From Alphaproteobacteria bacterium UBA6347 (lineage in GTDB: Bacteria > Pseudomonadota > Alphaproteobacteria > CAAGCB01 > CAG-977), in NCBI GenBank assembly GCA_002440235.1, contig DJRZ01000030.1, forward strand, positions 1 through 22,250: a DNA stretch of 22,250 nucleotides, read 5' to 3'. Each line of letters begins with the position of its first letter. Position 1 is the first letter of the stretch. The translations under genes and the position numbers were made by a program. Positions 14,779-22,250 of this stretch are shown here, piece by piece. The notes below the pieces were generated by a model. The model was not told the DNA's origin, did no database searches, and saw only the letters and a list, made by a program, of their open reading frames with translations.

Positions 14779-17225
14779 TGGCGTATCCTTTTTTTAAAAA
14801 ACTGGCGGGAATGTTGGGATTTGGCAGTTTTGTCAAAGACTGGGACACCGTCAGGGCTTTGATGGACGCCGAAAACGACGCGCTGGCGCTGTACGCCCCC
14901 GACGAATCGATCGTGTACGTCAACGCCGAGGGCAAAAACTTTTTCAAAGCGCCGACGCCCCTGCAATCCGTGCTGGACCGCGTTTTGGACGACGAATCCA
15001 ACCGTCTGGCGCTGGCAAAACTGGAAGCGGCGGCGAAAAACAACGCCGAAACGTCCGTCGAACTGCTGATGCGTCCCGCTTCGGGCGACGACGATTTTTG
15101 GGAATGGCGCCACATTTCGATCAAACGGCTGGACGTCGGCGCGCTGTGGCGCGTCGCCGACATGACCGCGGCGCGCGCCCTGGACGCCGTCCGCCGGCAG
15201 GAAACCCGCGAACTGGCGGAGTTTCTGGACATCTTGCCGATCGGGCTTTACCAGATCGACGCGGGCGGCGTGATCCGGTTCGTCAACAGGCGGCTGTGCG
15301 ACTGGCTGGGCTATTCCGATCCCGCCGAACTGAACGGCGAAAAGCTGACGGGCATTCTGGCGGGCGGGCGCGCGCCTGAACTGGACGGTTTCTGGCACGG
15401 CGAACTGACGTTCCGCACGCAGACGGGGGCTATTTTCACGGCTTTTGTCAGCCACGCCGTCTATGACGACAACGGCGAAACGATGCTGCGCGCGTCCGTC
15501 GTGCGCGACGTGACCGGACGCGGCGACGGCGACGCCGGAAACAAAGAGGCGGAAATCGGCTTTTCCCGCCTGTTCGCCGAAGCGCCCGTCGGCATTGCTT
15601 TTCTGGACAGGGACGGCGTCGTGACGGAAGCAAACTCCGCCTTGTTTCAAATGCTCGAACGCCCGCGCGACGAGGTCGTCGGAACAAGCGTCGGCGAATG
15701 CCTCGTCCCCGCCGAATGGGCGGATTTAAAGGATAAAATGGCAAAGCTGGTCACCGCGCGCATGACCCGCGTTTCCGCCGAAGTCAAGCTGAACACCAAA
15801 CGGGAAAAAATCGCCGCCGTCTATGTCACGCCCATGACGGAAGAGGACGAGGACGGATCGCCAGAGGTTTTCGGATTCATCGCGCATTTTATCGACAACA
15901 CGGAACGCCGCGCGCTGTCCGACCAGTTGTCGCAGGCGCAGAAAATGCAGGCGGTCGGTCAGCTGGCGGGCGGCATCGCGCACGATTTCAACAACCTGCT
16001 GACCGCGATCATCGGGTCGACGGAACTGCTGCTGCAAACCCACCCGCCGACCGATCCCGCTTTCGAAGAACTGAACAACGTGCATTACAGCGCGACCCGC
16101 GCCGCCAGTCTGGTCGGTCAGCTGCTGTCGTATTCCAGAAAACAGCCCCTGCGTCCGCAATACATGGACGTGACGGATCTGTTCGCCGAATTGCAGCACA
16201 TGCTGAAACGTCTGCTCAGCGGCGAAAAGACGACCGCCCCCGTTTCGGTGCGGATCGAAAACGGGCGCAATCTGGGCTATATCCGCGTCGACAAGACGAA
16301 GTTCATTCAGGTCGTCGTCAATCTGGCGATGAACGCGCGCGACGCGATGCCCGACGGCGGGACGTTCACGATTTCGACACGTTCGGTCAGGCTGACGGGC
16401 GGGCAGTACGTCGGTTCGGAAATCGCCGCCGGCGGCGATTACGTCGTGATCGACGCGGCGGACACGGGGTGCGGCATCAGCGACGAAAATATGAAGCGCA
16501 TTTTCGAACCGTTCTTTTCGACCAAGACGGGTGGCGTCGATTCGGGGTCCGGGCTGGGGCTGTCGATGGTGTACGGCAACATGCGCCAGTCGGACGGCTA
16601 CGTTTCCGTCAAAAGCGCGGTGGGCGCCGGAACGACGTTCAGCCTTTATCTGCCGCGCTATTCCGCGGAAGAGGTGCGCCGCCGCGCCGAAGACGAACGC
16701 GAAAACGCCGTTTCGTCCGATTTCGACCGTCAGACGGTGTCCCGGCTGGTGCGCGTCAAGCCGAACGCCCCGAAGACGGGCGAACAGTTGCAGTTTTTCT
16801 TCGCCGAAGACAAGCCGTCCCTGCCGCCGCCCCTGCTGCCGTCCGATGATTTGAGCGGCACGGGGACGATTCTGCTGGTCGAAGACGAAGACGGCGTCCG
16901 CCTGATCACGCGCAAGGCTTTGACGGCGCGGGGCTACACGGTCATCGAAACCGCCAGTGCCGAAGAGGCTTTGGAAAAAATCGAAGACGGCGCGGCGTTC
17001 GATTTGCTGATCACGGACATGGTCATGCCGGGCATGGACGGCGTCGGTTTGGCGAAAACCTTGCGCGAAAAAGGGATTTACAGTAAAATTCTGCTGGTTT
17101 CCGGTTTTTCGGAGGAAGCCGCCCGCGGCGAAATCAAAGCGATGCCCGACTTTTATTTCCTGTCAAAGCCGTTCAGCTTGAAAGATTTGGGCGAAAAAGT
17201 AAAACAGGTCATGGGGGAAAAATGA
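14778..17225 (+). CDS. cckA: CckA-like hybrid histidine kinase
   Basis: An 815-aa kinase/phosphatase that, in alphaproteobacteria, sends phosphate through ChpT to CtrA and CpdR for cell-cycle and motility control. Three PAS-like domains are inferred at about 25-130, 146-245 and 262-376. A HisKA domain holds the phospho-histidine in GGIAHDFNN (H402). The ATPase domain shows NLAMNARDAM, DTGCG and GSGLGLSMVYG. A receiver domain from about 697 has the DED-type acidic pocket, phospho-acceptor D747 and K797. The HDFNN kinase motif and the layout match CckA. Unlike Caulobacter CckA, no transmembrane helix is visible at the N-terminus (a short MAYPFFKKLAGMLGFG segment only), so it may be soluble or peripherally bound. 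It is coupled to flhB and cysQ. Confidence 0.88.
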   Translation: MAYPFFKKLAGMLGFGSFVKDWDTVRALMDAENDALALYAPDESIVYVNAEGKNFFKAPTPLQSVLDRVLDDESNRLALAKLEAAAKNNAETSVELLMRPASGDDDFWEWRHISIKRLDVGALWRVADMTAARALDAVRRQETRELAEFLDILPIGLYQIDAGGVIRFVNRRLCDWLGYSDPAELNGEKLTGILAGGRAPELDGFWHGELTFRTQTGAIFTAFVSHAVYDDNGETMLRASVVRDVTGRGDGDAGNKEAEIGFSRLFAEAPVGIAFLDRDGVVTEANSALFQMLERPRDEVVGTSVGECLVPAEWADLKDKMAKLVTARMTRVSAEVKLNTKREKIAAVYVTPMTEEDEDGSPEVFGFIAHFIDNTERRALSDQLSQAQKMQAVGQLAGGIAHDFNNLLTAIIGSTELLLQTHPPTDPAFEELNNVHYSATRAASLVGQLLSYSRKQPLRPQYMDVTDLFAELQHMLKRLLSGEKTTAPVSVRIENGRNLGYIRVDKTKFIQVVVNLAMNARDAMPDGGTFTISTRSVRLTGGQYVGSEIAAGGDYVVIDAADTGCGISDENMKRIFEPFFSTKTGGVDSGSGLGLSMVYGNMRQSDGYVSVKSAVGAGTTFSLYLPRYSAEEVRRRAEDERENAVSSDFDRQTVSRLVRVKPNAPKTGEQLQFFFAEDKPSLPPPLLPSDDLSGTGTILLVEDEDGVRLITRKALTARGYTVIETASAEEALEKIEDGAAFDLLITDMVMPGMDGVGLAKTLREKGIYSKILLVSGFSEEAARGEIKAMPDFYFLSKPFSLKDLGEKVKQVMGEK

Positions 17226-17995
17226 ACGATTATTTCTTTGACGTCGACGCCGTCGCCGCGCTGATCAAACGGGCGGGACGGGCGGTCATGGACGTGTACG
17301 CGCAGGACTTCGCCGTTTATGAAAAGGACGACGCGTCCCCCGTGACCGAAGCCGACATGGGCGCGGAAAAAATCATTTTCGACGGACTGCGCGCGTTGAC
17401 GCCGGACGTCCCCGTCGTCGGCGAGGAACACACCGCCGCGGGCGAAACGGCGGATCTGACGCGGGAATATTTCTGGCTGGTTGATCCCGTCGACGGCACG
17501 GCGGACTTTGTGAAAAAAAACGGCGAATTTACCGTCAACATCGCTTTGATCAAAGGCGATTCGCCCGTGTTCGGCGCGGTTCTCGCCCCCGTTTCGGAAA
17601 CGCTGTTTTACACGGCGTCGCCGACGCGCGCCGTGATGGAAAAGGACGGAAAGACAAGCGTTTTGAAAACGCGCGCCGTTCCCGCCGCGGGATATTCCGT
17701 TTTGAACAGCCGCACGCATTGCGACGAAACGGTCGTCGCGCGAATGCTGGCGGGATTGAAAATCGCGGACGGAAAGCCGTGCGGCAGTTCGCTGAAATTC
17801 TGCCTGATCGCGGCGGGGCTGGCGGACGTCTACCCCTGTTCCCACCGCACAAAGGAATGGGACACGGCGGCGGCGCACGCGGTTTTGCGCGCGGCGGGCG
17901 GCGAAGTGTACGACGCCGTGAACGACGCCGTCCTGACGTACCGCAAACCCGAATTGAAAAATCCGCTGATTATCGCTTTTGGACAAAAGCGTTAG
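17222..17995 (+). CDS. cysQ: 3'(2'),5'-bisphosphate nucleotidase CysQ
   Basis: A 257-aa metal-dependent phosphatase of the inositol-monophosphatase family. CysQ hydrolyses PAP to AMP, removing a by-product of sulfate assimilation. Metal-binding motifs are all present: VTEAD (D45), VGEE (E68-E69), DPVDGT (D88, D91) and WD at 213-214. The segment SSLKFCLIAAGLADVYP followed by EWDTAAAHAVL is typical of CysQ and argues against SuhB or HisN. The start overlaps the cckA stop in an ATGA arrangement, so translation is probably coupled to the flagellar/cell-cycle operon. Confidence 0.9.
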   Translation: MNDYFFDVDAVAALIKRAGRAVMDVYAQDFAVYEKDDASPVTEADMGAEKIIFDGLRALTPDVPVVGEEHTAAGETADLTREYFWLVDPVDGTADFVKKNGEFTVNIALIKGDSPVFGAVLAPVSETLFYTASPTRAVMEKDGKTSVLKTRAVPAAGYSVLNSRTHCDETVVARMLAGLKIADGKPCGSSLKFCLIAAGLADVYPCSHRTKEWDTAAAHAVLRAAGGEVYDAVNDAVLTYRKPELKNPLIIAFGQKR

Positions 17996-18004
17996 ACAAA
18001 TTTC

Positions 18005-18033
18005 TTGACGTCCGGCGGCGGGCGTGACATACT
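18005..18033 (+). promoter_or_regulatory. Promoter of the metallopeptidase-like gene
   Basis: TTGACG (18005-18010), 17 bases, then CATACT (18028-18033), with optimal spacing and a start about 16-18 bases before the ATG. It separates the following gene from the flagellar operon. Confidence 0.5.
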
Positions 18034-18056
18034 GACGAAAAACGAAAGGCGAAACC

Positions 18057-19028
18057 ATGACCGATTACATTGCGCAAGAACCGAAGATTTCTTTTCAGAT
18101 TCAGGCTTACACCGACGCGGGGCGCAACCGTTTCGCCCACCTGATCAACATGATCGCGGACCATTCCCCGACGGGGCGCGCCGTGCTGGAGGATGCCGCC
18201 AAATCCGGTTACAAATTGCAGATGCAGGCAATGTCCGGCACGCAGGGGTTCGTGTGCGAGGAAATGAAAACGGTTTTCCTCAGCACCTGTTACGACGACG
18301 ACGTTTTGGTCGAAACGCTGGCGCACGAATGCCGCCACGTCCAGCAAAGCATGAAGGGAATGCCCGACAATTTCCATGAATTTGTTATTCGCGACGCCGT
18401 CAAGGTCAACCGCGCGATCGAAGCCGATGCCGAAGTGATCGGGGCGTCCGTTTGCTATGAAATCATGAAAAACGGCGGCAACGACGCGCCGTTGAAGGCG
18501 TTGGAAAAAAAAGTCCCTAAAATCGTCAACGGCATGATGGCGGAAGTCAAAGGCGATGAAAAGGTTGCTTCGCCGGAAATGATGCGCGGCGCGTTCGACG
18601 GGTGGTTCAAAAACAAACCCATTATGGATATTTATGAAAAATCCGTCATTTTCAACGACTGTCTGGGCAATTCCATGCGCGATTACCGCGATTCCAAACG
18701 GACGGACTTTTTCAAACGCGAAATGAGTTCGTCGGAAATCGTCAATACGGTCTGTCATGATTCCGCAGGCAAATGCTATTGGTCAACCAATCCCGACGTA
18801 ATGGAGGAACCCGCCCGTCTGCAGGTGGCCGAAAGCACGGTCACGTTCGCCAAAACCGTCAACGAAGGGCGCGCCGAAGACGGATTGAACGTCGATATGT
18901 CGTACAAGGGATTGTACGTTTACGGCCAGCCGTTGCCCGCGCCCGCGAAAACGGCGGAACAGCCGAAAAAGGCGGATAAATCCGCGGTGTTCGACGCGAT
19001 TATGGCGCGCCGCAAGCTGTCGCGCTGA
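18057..19028 (+). CDS. Putative HExxH metallopeptidase (DUF6782-like)
   Basis: A 323-aa protein probably binding zinc. The helix TLAHECRHVQQ contains a full HExxH motif (H90, E91, H94). A following helix VNRAIEADAEVIGASV offers acidic residues E122 and E126 as possible third ligands. No signal peptide or transmembrane segment is seen, so it is probably cytoplasmic unless exported by a specialised system. The C-terminal ~130 residues have no recognisable motif. It resembles a 'putative metallopeptidase' family (DUF6782-type) seen in uncultured alphaproteobacteria; the family name is from memory. It has its own promoter. Substrate is unknown; the T6SS genes are near but beyond recA, so a link is speculative. 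Confidence 0.7.
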   Translation: MTDYIAQEPKISFQIQAYTDAGRNRFAHLINMIADHSPTGRAVLEDAAKSGYKLQMQAMSGTQGFVCEEMKTVFLSTCYDDDVLVETLAHECRHVQQSMKGMPDNFHEFVIRDAVKVNRAIEADAEVIGASVCYEIMKNGGNDAPLKALEKKVPKIVNGMMAEVKGDEKVASPEMMRGAFDGWFKNKPIMDIYEKSVIFNDCLGNSMRDYRDSKRTDFFKREMSSSEIVNTVCHDSAGKCYWSTNPDVMEEPARLQVAESTVTFAKTVNEGRAEDGLNVDMSYKGLYVYGQPLPAPAKTAEQPKKADKSAVFDAIMARRKLSR

Positions 19029-19053
19029 TTCCTTTTTTGAAAAAAATGTTTCC

Positions 19054-19089
19054 CGTTTGTTCTTTTTCGCTTGAACGCGAGAACAAACG
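19054..19089. promoter_or_regulatory. Inverted repeat over the recA promoter, candidate LexA operator
   Basis: A perfect 10-bp inverted repeat, CGTTTGTTCT (19054-19063) and AGAACAAACG (19080-19089), overlaps the -35 region of recA. It contains GTTC at 19059 and GAAC at 19073 and 19081. The usual alphaproteobacterial SOS box is GTTC-N7-GTTC, which this does not match exactly. It is not followed by a T-run, so it is not a terminator. SOS function is inferred from location. Confidence 0.45.
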
Positions 19090-19098
19090 TGGTACATT
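19071..19098 (+). promoter_or_regulatory. Putative recA promoter
   Basis: TTGAAC (19071-19076), 16 bases, then TACATT (19093-19098). It lies about 50 bases before the recA start and is overlapped by the right arm of the inverted repeat. Confidence 0.45.
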
Positions 19099-19148
19099 TT
19101 ACGGTGTTGCTCTTGACGTGATTTTATGGGATAAAGAGACACCGTGTT

Positions 19149-20216
19149 ATGGAACAAACCGTTTTACATTTAGTGGACAAGGATACGATGGATAAAGAAA
19201 AAGCATTGGCTGCCGCTCTCAGTCAAATCGAACGCGCTTTCGGCAAAGGGTCGATCATGCGTCTGGGGCAAAGTGAAAACGCCGTTGAAATTCCCGCGAT
19301 TTCGACGGGGTCTTTGGGTCTGGACATCGCTTTGGGGATCGGCGGTCTGCCCCGCGGTCGAATCGTCGAAGTGTACGGACCCGAAAGTTCGGGCAAAACG
19401 ACGCTGGCGCAGCACGTCGTCGCGCAGGCGCAAAAGGCGGGCGGCAAATGCGCCTACATCGACGCGGAACACGCGCTGGATCCGATTTACGCCAAAAAAT
19501 TGGGCGTCGACATCGACAATCTGCTGATTTCCCAGCCGGACACGGGCGAACAGGCGCTGGAAATCGCCGACACGCTGGTGCGGTCGGGCGCGATCGACGT
19601 GCTGGTCGTCGACTCTGTCGCGGCTTTGGTGCCGAAAGCCGAACTGGAGGGCGAAATGGGCGATTCCCACGTCGGTTTGCAGGCGCGCCTGATGTCGCAG
19701 GCTTTGCGCAAACTGACGGCGTCGGTGGCGCGGTCGAACACGCTGATCATCTTTATCAACCAGCTGCGCATGAAGATCGGCGTGATGTTCGGCAATCCCG
19801 AAACGACGACGGGCGGCAACGCGCTGAAATTCTACGCGTCGGTGCGTATCGAAATCCGCCGCGGCGCGCAGATCAAGGACAAGGACGAAACGATCGGCAA
19901 CAACACGACGGTCAAAATCGTGAAAAACAAAGTCGCCCCTCCGTTCAGAACGGTCGAATTCGACATCATCTACGGCGAAGGCATTTCCAAAACGGGCGAG
20001 CTGATCGACTTGGGCATCAAAGCGGGATTGATTGAAAAATCCGGCGCGTGGATGTCGTACAAGGGCGAACGCTGGCAGGGTCGTGAAAACGCGCGCGCCT
20101 TCCTGCGCGCCAATCCCGCGGTCGCCGACGAAATCGAACAGCAGATCCGCGCCAAGGCGGGGTTGCTGTCCCAGCAGATGATCGGCGACGAAATTCCCGC
20201 GGACGACGAAAAATAA
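19149..20216 (+). CDS. recA: Recombinase RecA
   Basis: DNA-strand-exchange ATPase for homologous recombination and co-protease for LexA cleavage. The 355-aa length is typical. Walker A is GPESSGKT at 77-84 (K83) and the Walker B aspartate is D155 in [10 protein letters not shown]. Loop regions [26 protein letters not shown] (cut here to [20 protein letters not shown]) and [19 protein letters not shown] are intact. The start at 19149 is kept because alphaproteobacterial RecA proteins share the LVDKDTMD leader, although an internal ATG at 19188 has a better AAGGA site. A strong terminator follows, so recA is a single-gene unit. Confidence 0.98.
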   Translation: MEQTVLHLVDKDTMDKEKALAAALSQIERAFGKGSIMRLGQSENAVEIPAISTGSLGLDIALGIGGLPRGRIVEVYGPESSGKTTLAQHVVAQAQKAGGKCAYIDAEHALDPIYAKKLGVDIDNLLISQPDTGEQALEIADTLVRSGAIDVLVVDSVAALVPKAELEGEMGDSHVGLQARLMSQALRKLTASVARSNTLIIFINQLRMKIGVMFGNPETTTGGNALKFYASVRIEIRRGAQIKDKDETIGNNTTVKIVKNKVAPPFRTVEFDIIYGEGISKTGELIDLGIKAGLIEKSGAWMSYKGERWQGRENARAFLRANPAVADEIEQQIRAKAGLLSQQMIGDEIPADDEK

Positions 20217-20237
20217 CCACGCGACCGCGATTGAAGC

Positions 20238-20266
20238 AAAGAGGGGGATTGCCGTCCCCCTTTTTT
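20238..20266 (+). terminator. Intrinsic terminator of recA
   Basis: Stem AGGGGGA/TCCCCCT (20242-20248 with 20255-20261) with a six-base loop and a run of six T residues (20261-20266). A upstream of the stem pairs further with the T-run. It isolates recA from the T6SS genes. Confidence 0.9.
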
Positions 20267-20311
20267 CGTGTCCGCTTCGTCCGCAAAATCTGTGACGGCG
20301 ATTGAAAAAAA

Positions 20312-20334
20312 ACTTTCATCATATGGGCGAAAGT
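20312..20334. promoter_or_regulatory. Short inverted repeat upstream of tssA
   Basis: ACTTTC (20312-20317) and GAAAGT (20329-20334) form a 6-bp inverted repeat with an 11-base centre, 46 bases before the tssA start. It may be an operator or a leader hairpin. No convincing promoter hexamers flank it. Confidence 0.25.
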
Positions 20335-20379
20335 GCTAAAAAAGACAGAGTGGTTGTATTGCGGCGAAGGAGGGCGGCA

Positions 20380-21426
20380 ATGTTTGTTTCTGCCGATTTG
20401 ACAAAACCCGTCGACGGCGCGGCTGACGCCGCCGGCGAAAACGCGGAGTACGATCCGCTGTATATGGAACTGGAATCCTTCTCTTCCGCCGAAGACAAAG
20501 ACCCCGATTACCGCAAGCTGGAAAAAAGCTGTCTGGAACTGTGGAAAAAGACGCGCGACCTGCGCGTCGCCGCGTATCTGTGCGTCGCGGAAACGGAACT
20601 GAACGGGCTCGCCGGACTGGCGGACGGGCTGGCGGTCGTGCGGTGGCTGGTCGACGAAATGTGGGCGGATTTCTATCCGCGGCTGGATCCCGACGACGAC
20701 AACGACCCGCTGGAACGGCTGAACATTCTGGCGATGCTGTCGCCCGAACCCGGCGCGTTCAACGATCCGGTCATGTTTCTGTCGCGTCTGCGGCAGGTAA
20801 AGCTGTTGCCCTCTTTGCCGTACACGATGCGCGACGCGATGATCGCCAACGGCGAGCTGGAAAGCGACCGGAGCGTCGATCCGAAGCTGATCGCGGCGGA
20901 AATGATGGGGCGTCCGATCGACGAAATCAAAGCGCAGGCGGATCTGGTCGCGAAAATCGACGGCGAAGTGTCGGCGCTGTGCGCGGGCATGGACGAAAAA
21001 ATGCGGGGCGCGTATTTTCTGAACATGTCGTCTTTGCAAAAGGAATTGAAACGTTTTTCGACGTTTTACCAAAAACATCTGGACTCGTTCGGCTCCGCCG
21101 GCGACGCCGAGCCCGCGCCGTCCGACCCTGTCGGAGAACCGGCGGAAGCCGCCGCGCCCGTCGCCGTCAAAAGGGGCGGCGCGGTCGATCTCGGGTCTGT
21201 TCGGGCGACCAGCAGGGCGGAGGCTTTGCTGCTGCTGAAAAAAGGAGCGGAATATTTCGAGGCGGAGGAACCGACCAGCCCCGTTCCGTATCTGGTCAAG
21301 CGCGCTTTGCGCCTGTCCGAAATGAATTTCATGGATTTGCTGGCGGACATCGCCCCCGACGCTTTGCCGCGCGGACGGGACATTCTGGGCGTCCGGCAGT
21401 CCGGCGAAGACGGCGAACAATTTTAA
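20380..21426 (+). CDS. tssA: Type VI secretion protein TssA (ImpA family)
   Basis: Cytoplasmic T6SS protein that helps dock the baseplate and coordinate sheath/tube assembly. The 348-aa protein has an ImpA N-terminal domain over roughly residues 5-130 (DYRKLEKSCLELWKKTRDLR, then VRWLVDEMWADFYPRLDPDDDNDP split across the motif). The C-terminal part has AEALLLLKKGAEYFEAEEPTSP-type text (EPTSPVPYLVKRALRLSEM), standard for TssA. The frame is open from 20302, but the ATG at 20380 is chosen because AAGGAGG lies seven bases upstream and family homology starts there. It is first in a cluster with tssB 18 bases downstream. Confidence 0.9.
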   Translation: MFVSADLTKPVDGAADAAGENAEYDPLYMELESFSSAEDKDPDYRKLEKSCLELWKKTRDLRVAAYLCVAETELNGLAGLADGLAVVRWLVDEMWADFYPRLDPDDDNDPLERLNILAMLSPEPGAFNDPVMFLSRLRQVKLLPSLPYTMRDAMIANGELESDRSVDPKLIAAEMMGRPIDEIKAQADLVAKIDGEVSALCAGMDEKMRGAYFLNMSSLQKELKRFSTFYQKHLDSFGSAGDAEPAPSDPVGEPAEAAAPVAVKRGGAVDLGSVRATSRAEALLLLKKGAEYFEAEEPTSPVPYLVKRALRLSEMNFMDLLADIAPDALPRGRDILGVRQSGEDGEQF

Positions 21427-21444
21427 CTGACAAGGTAGGAAGAA

Positions 21445-21981
21445 ATGGCATCAAACAGTTCTCAAAAATTCATCGGCAAAAACCGCGCGCCGCGCGTTCA
21501 GGTCGAATACGACGTCGAATTGTACGGCGCGGAAAAAAAGGTCAACCTGCCCTTTGTCATGGGCGTGATGTCCGATTTGTCCGGCAAGCCCGCCGAACCC
21601 CTGCCCAAACTGGAAGACCGCAAAATGGTCGAAATCGACGCGGACAACTTTGACGACCGTTTGAAAAGCATGAAGCCGCGCGTCGCGTTCAACGTGCCGA
21701 ACGTGATGACGGGCGAAGGCAATCTGGCTGTCGACATGACGTTTGAAAGCATGGACGACTTTTCCCCCGCCGCCGTCGCCGAAAAGGTCGACGGACTGAA
21801 ACAGCTGTTGGACGCCCGCCGCCAGCTGGCGAACCTGCTCAGCTACATGGACGGCAAGTCCGGCGCGGAGGAGCTGCTGAACAAGATTTTGGAGGACCCC
21901 GCCCTGCTCAAAGCCCTGTCGCAAAAGGCGAAGGAAAAAGAACCGGAAACGGTCGAACCCGCCGAAAAACCGGCTGAATAA
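21445..21981 (+). CDS. tssB: Type VI secretion contractile sheath small subunit TssB
   Basis: The small subunit (VipA/ImpB) that co-assembles with TssC into the contractile sheath in the cytoplasm. The 178-aa length is normal. Motifs present are SSQKFIGKNRAPRVQVEYDV, LPFVMGVMSDLSGKP and MKPRVAFNVPNVM, then a helical C-terminal part (QLANLLSYMDGKSGAEELLN). The Glu/Pro-rich end (KEPETVEPAEKPAE) is variable in the family. GGTAGGAAG upstream supports the start. tssC follows by 24 bases. Confidence 0.97.
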   Translation: MASNSSQKFIGKNRAPRVQVEYDVELYGAEKKVNLPFVMGVMSDLSGKPAEPLPKLEDRKMVEIDADNFDDRLKSMKPRVAFNVPNVMTGEGNLAVDMTFESMDDFSPAAVAEKVDGLKQLLDARRQLANLLSYMDGKSGAEELLNKILEDPALLKALSQKAKEKEPETVEPAEKPAE

Positions 21982-22005
21982 CCGATTTAAGGAAAGTTGA
22001 TTGTC

Positions 22006-22250
22006 ATGACGAACGAAACGCAAAAAATCGATTCTCTCAGTGCCGAAACGCTGGAAATGTCCGACTTTGAAAAACTGTTGAATCAGGAATTCAAGCCCAA
22101 ATCGCAGGAAGCCGACGCCGCCGTTCAAAGCGCGGTCAAAACGCTGGTCGGTCAGGCTTTGGAAAACACGGCGCTGGTTTCCGACAATTCGATCAAAACG
22201 ATCGAAGGCATCATCGCCGAACTGGACAAGAAACTGTCCGAACAGGTCAA
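22006..22250 (+). CDS. tssC: Type VI secretion sheath large subunit TssC (partial, 5' end)
   Basis: The first 81 codons of the large sheath subunit (VipB/ImpC); the frame is still open at the window edge. The start ATG at 22006 is preceded by AAGGAAAG. The visible sequence contains MSDFEKLLNQEFKPKSQEA and a helix-rich stretch with SIKTIEGIIAELDKKLSEQ, matching the N-terminal linker region of TssC that interlocks sheath rings. Full family length is about 490-500 aa, so most lies beyond the window. Its position right after tssB is the standard T6SS order. Confidence 0.93.
   Translation, partial: MTNETQKIDSLSAETLEMSDFEKLLNQEFKPKSQEADAAVQSAVKTLVGQALENTALVSDNSIKTIEGIIAELDKKLSEQV

Noticed and set aside
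20351..20364. Possible sigma-54 site before tssA (TGGT...TTGC)
   Set aside because: The GG and GC are separated by seven bases instead of the required ten.

Overview
The window looks like a chromosomal segment of an alphaproteobacterium, probably Rhodospirillales-like and possibly host-associated. The evidence is the RecA N-terminus (a leader containing LVDKDTMD), the ispH-thrB pair, a CckA-type hybrid kinase placed directly behind flhB, an NfeD/stomatin pair, and an autotransporter barrel. Most of the window is GC-rich with strong codon bias (GCG, CGC, GAA, AAA). The first ~5.3 kb is visibly AT-richer and reads as acquired DNA.

Region 1 (1-5386) is an accessory island. It carries one giant gene encoding a DUF4011 / superfamily-1 helicase / Vsr-like endonuclease / DUF3320 protein of 1544 aa, an architecture associated with antiphage defence. 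Its leader has repeated palindromic elements. Behind it, on the opposite strand, is an unannotated small-RNA-like unit: a -35/-10 promoter, a structured body of about 75 nt and an intrinsic terminator, all within 5144-5256. The island abuts the truncated C-terminal barrel of an autotransporter (5387-5812), so its right edge probably broke that gene.

Region 2 (5897-11236) is core metabolism and envelope. ispH (isoprenoid synthesis) and thrB (threonine synthesis) face rightward. They converge with a leftward operon of a QmcA-like stomatin, a short NfeD protein and a GT-C-like polytopic membrane protein. A leftward DMT-family (DUF486) membrane protein follows.

Region 3 (11318-17995) is a flagellar and cell-cycle operon: flgB-flgC-fliE-fliQ-fliR-flhB-cckA-cysQ. 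It is preceded by a consensus sigma-54 promoter. The genes encode rod proteins, the rod/MS-ring adaptor, the export-gate proteins, the phosphorelay kinase CckA (here with no visible transmembrane segment) and a CysQ-type phosphatase. Stop-start overlaps at flhB/cckA and cckA/cysQ suggest translational coupling.

Region 4 (18005-20266) holds an HExxH metallopeptidase-like gene with its own promoter, then recA with an unusual inverted repeat over its promoter and a strong intrinsic terminator.

Region 5 (20380 to the end) is the start of a type VI secretion cluster: tssA, tssB and the first 81 codons of tssC, which runs off the window. I saw no tRNA, rRNA, CRISPR array or intact insertion sequence.
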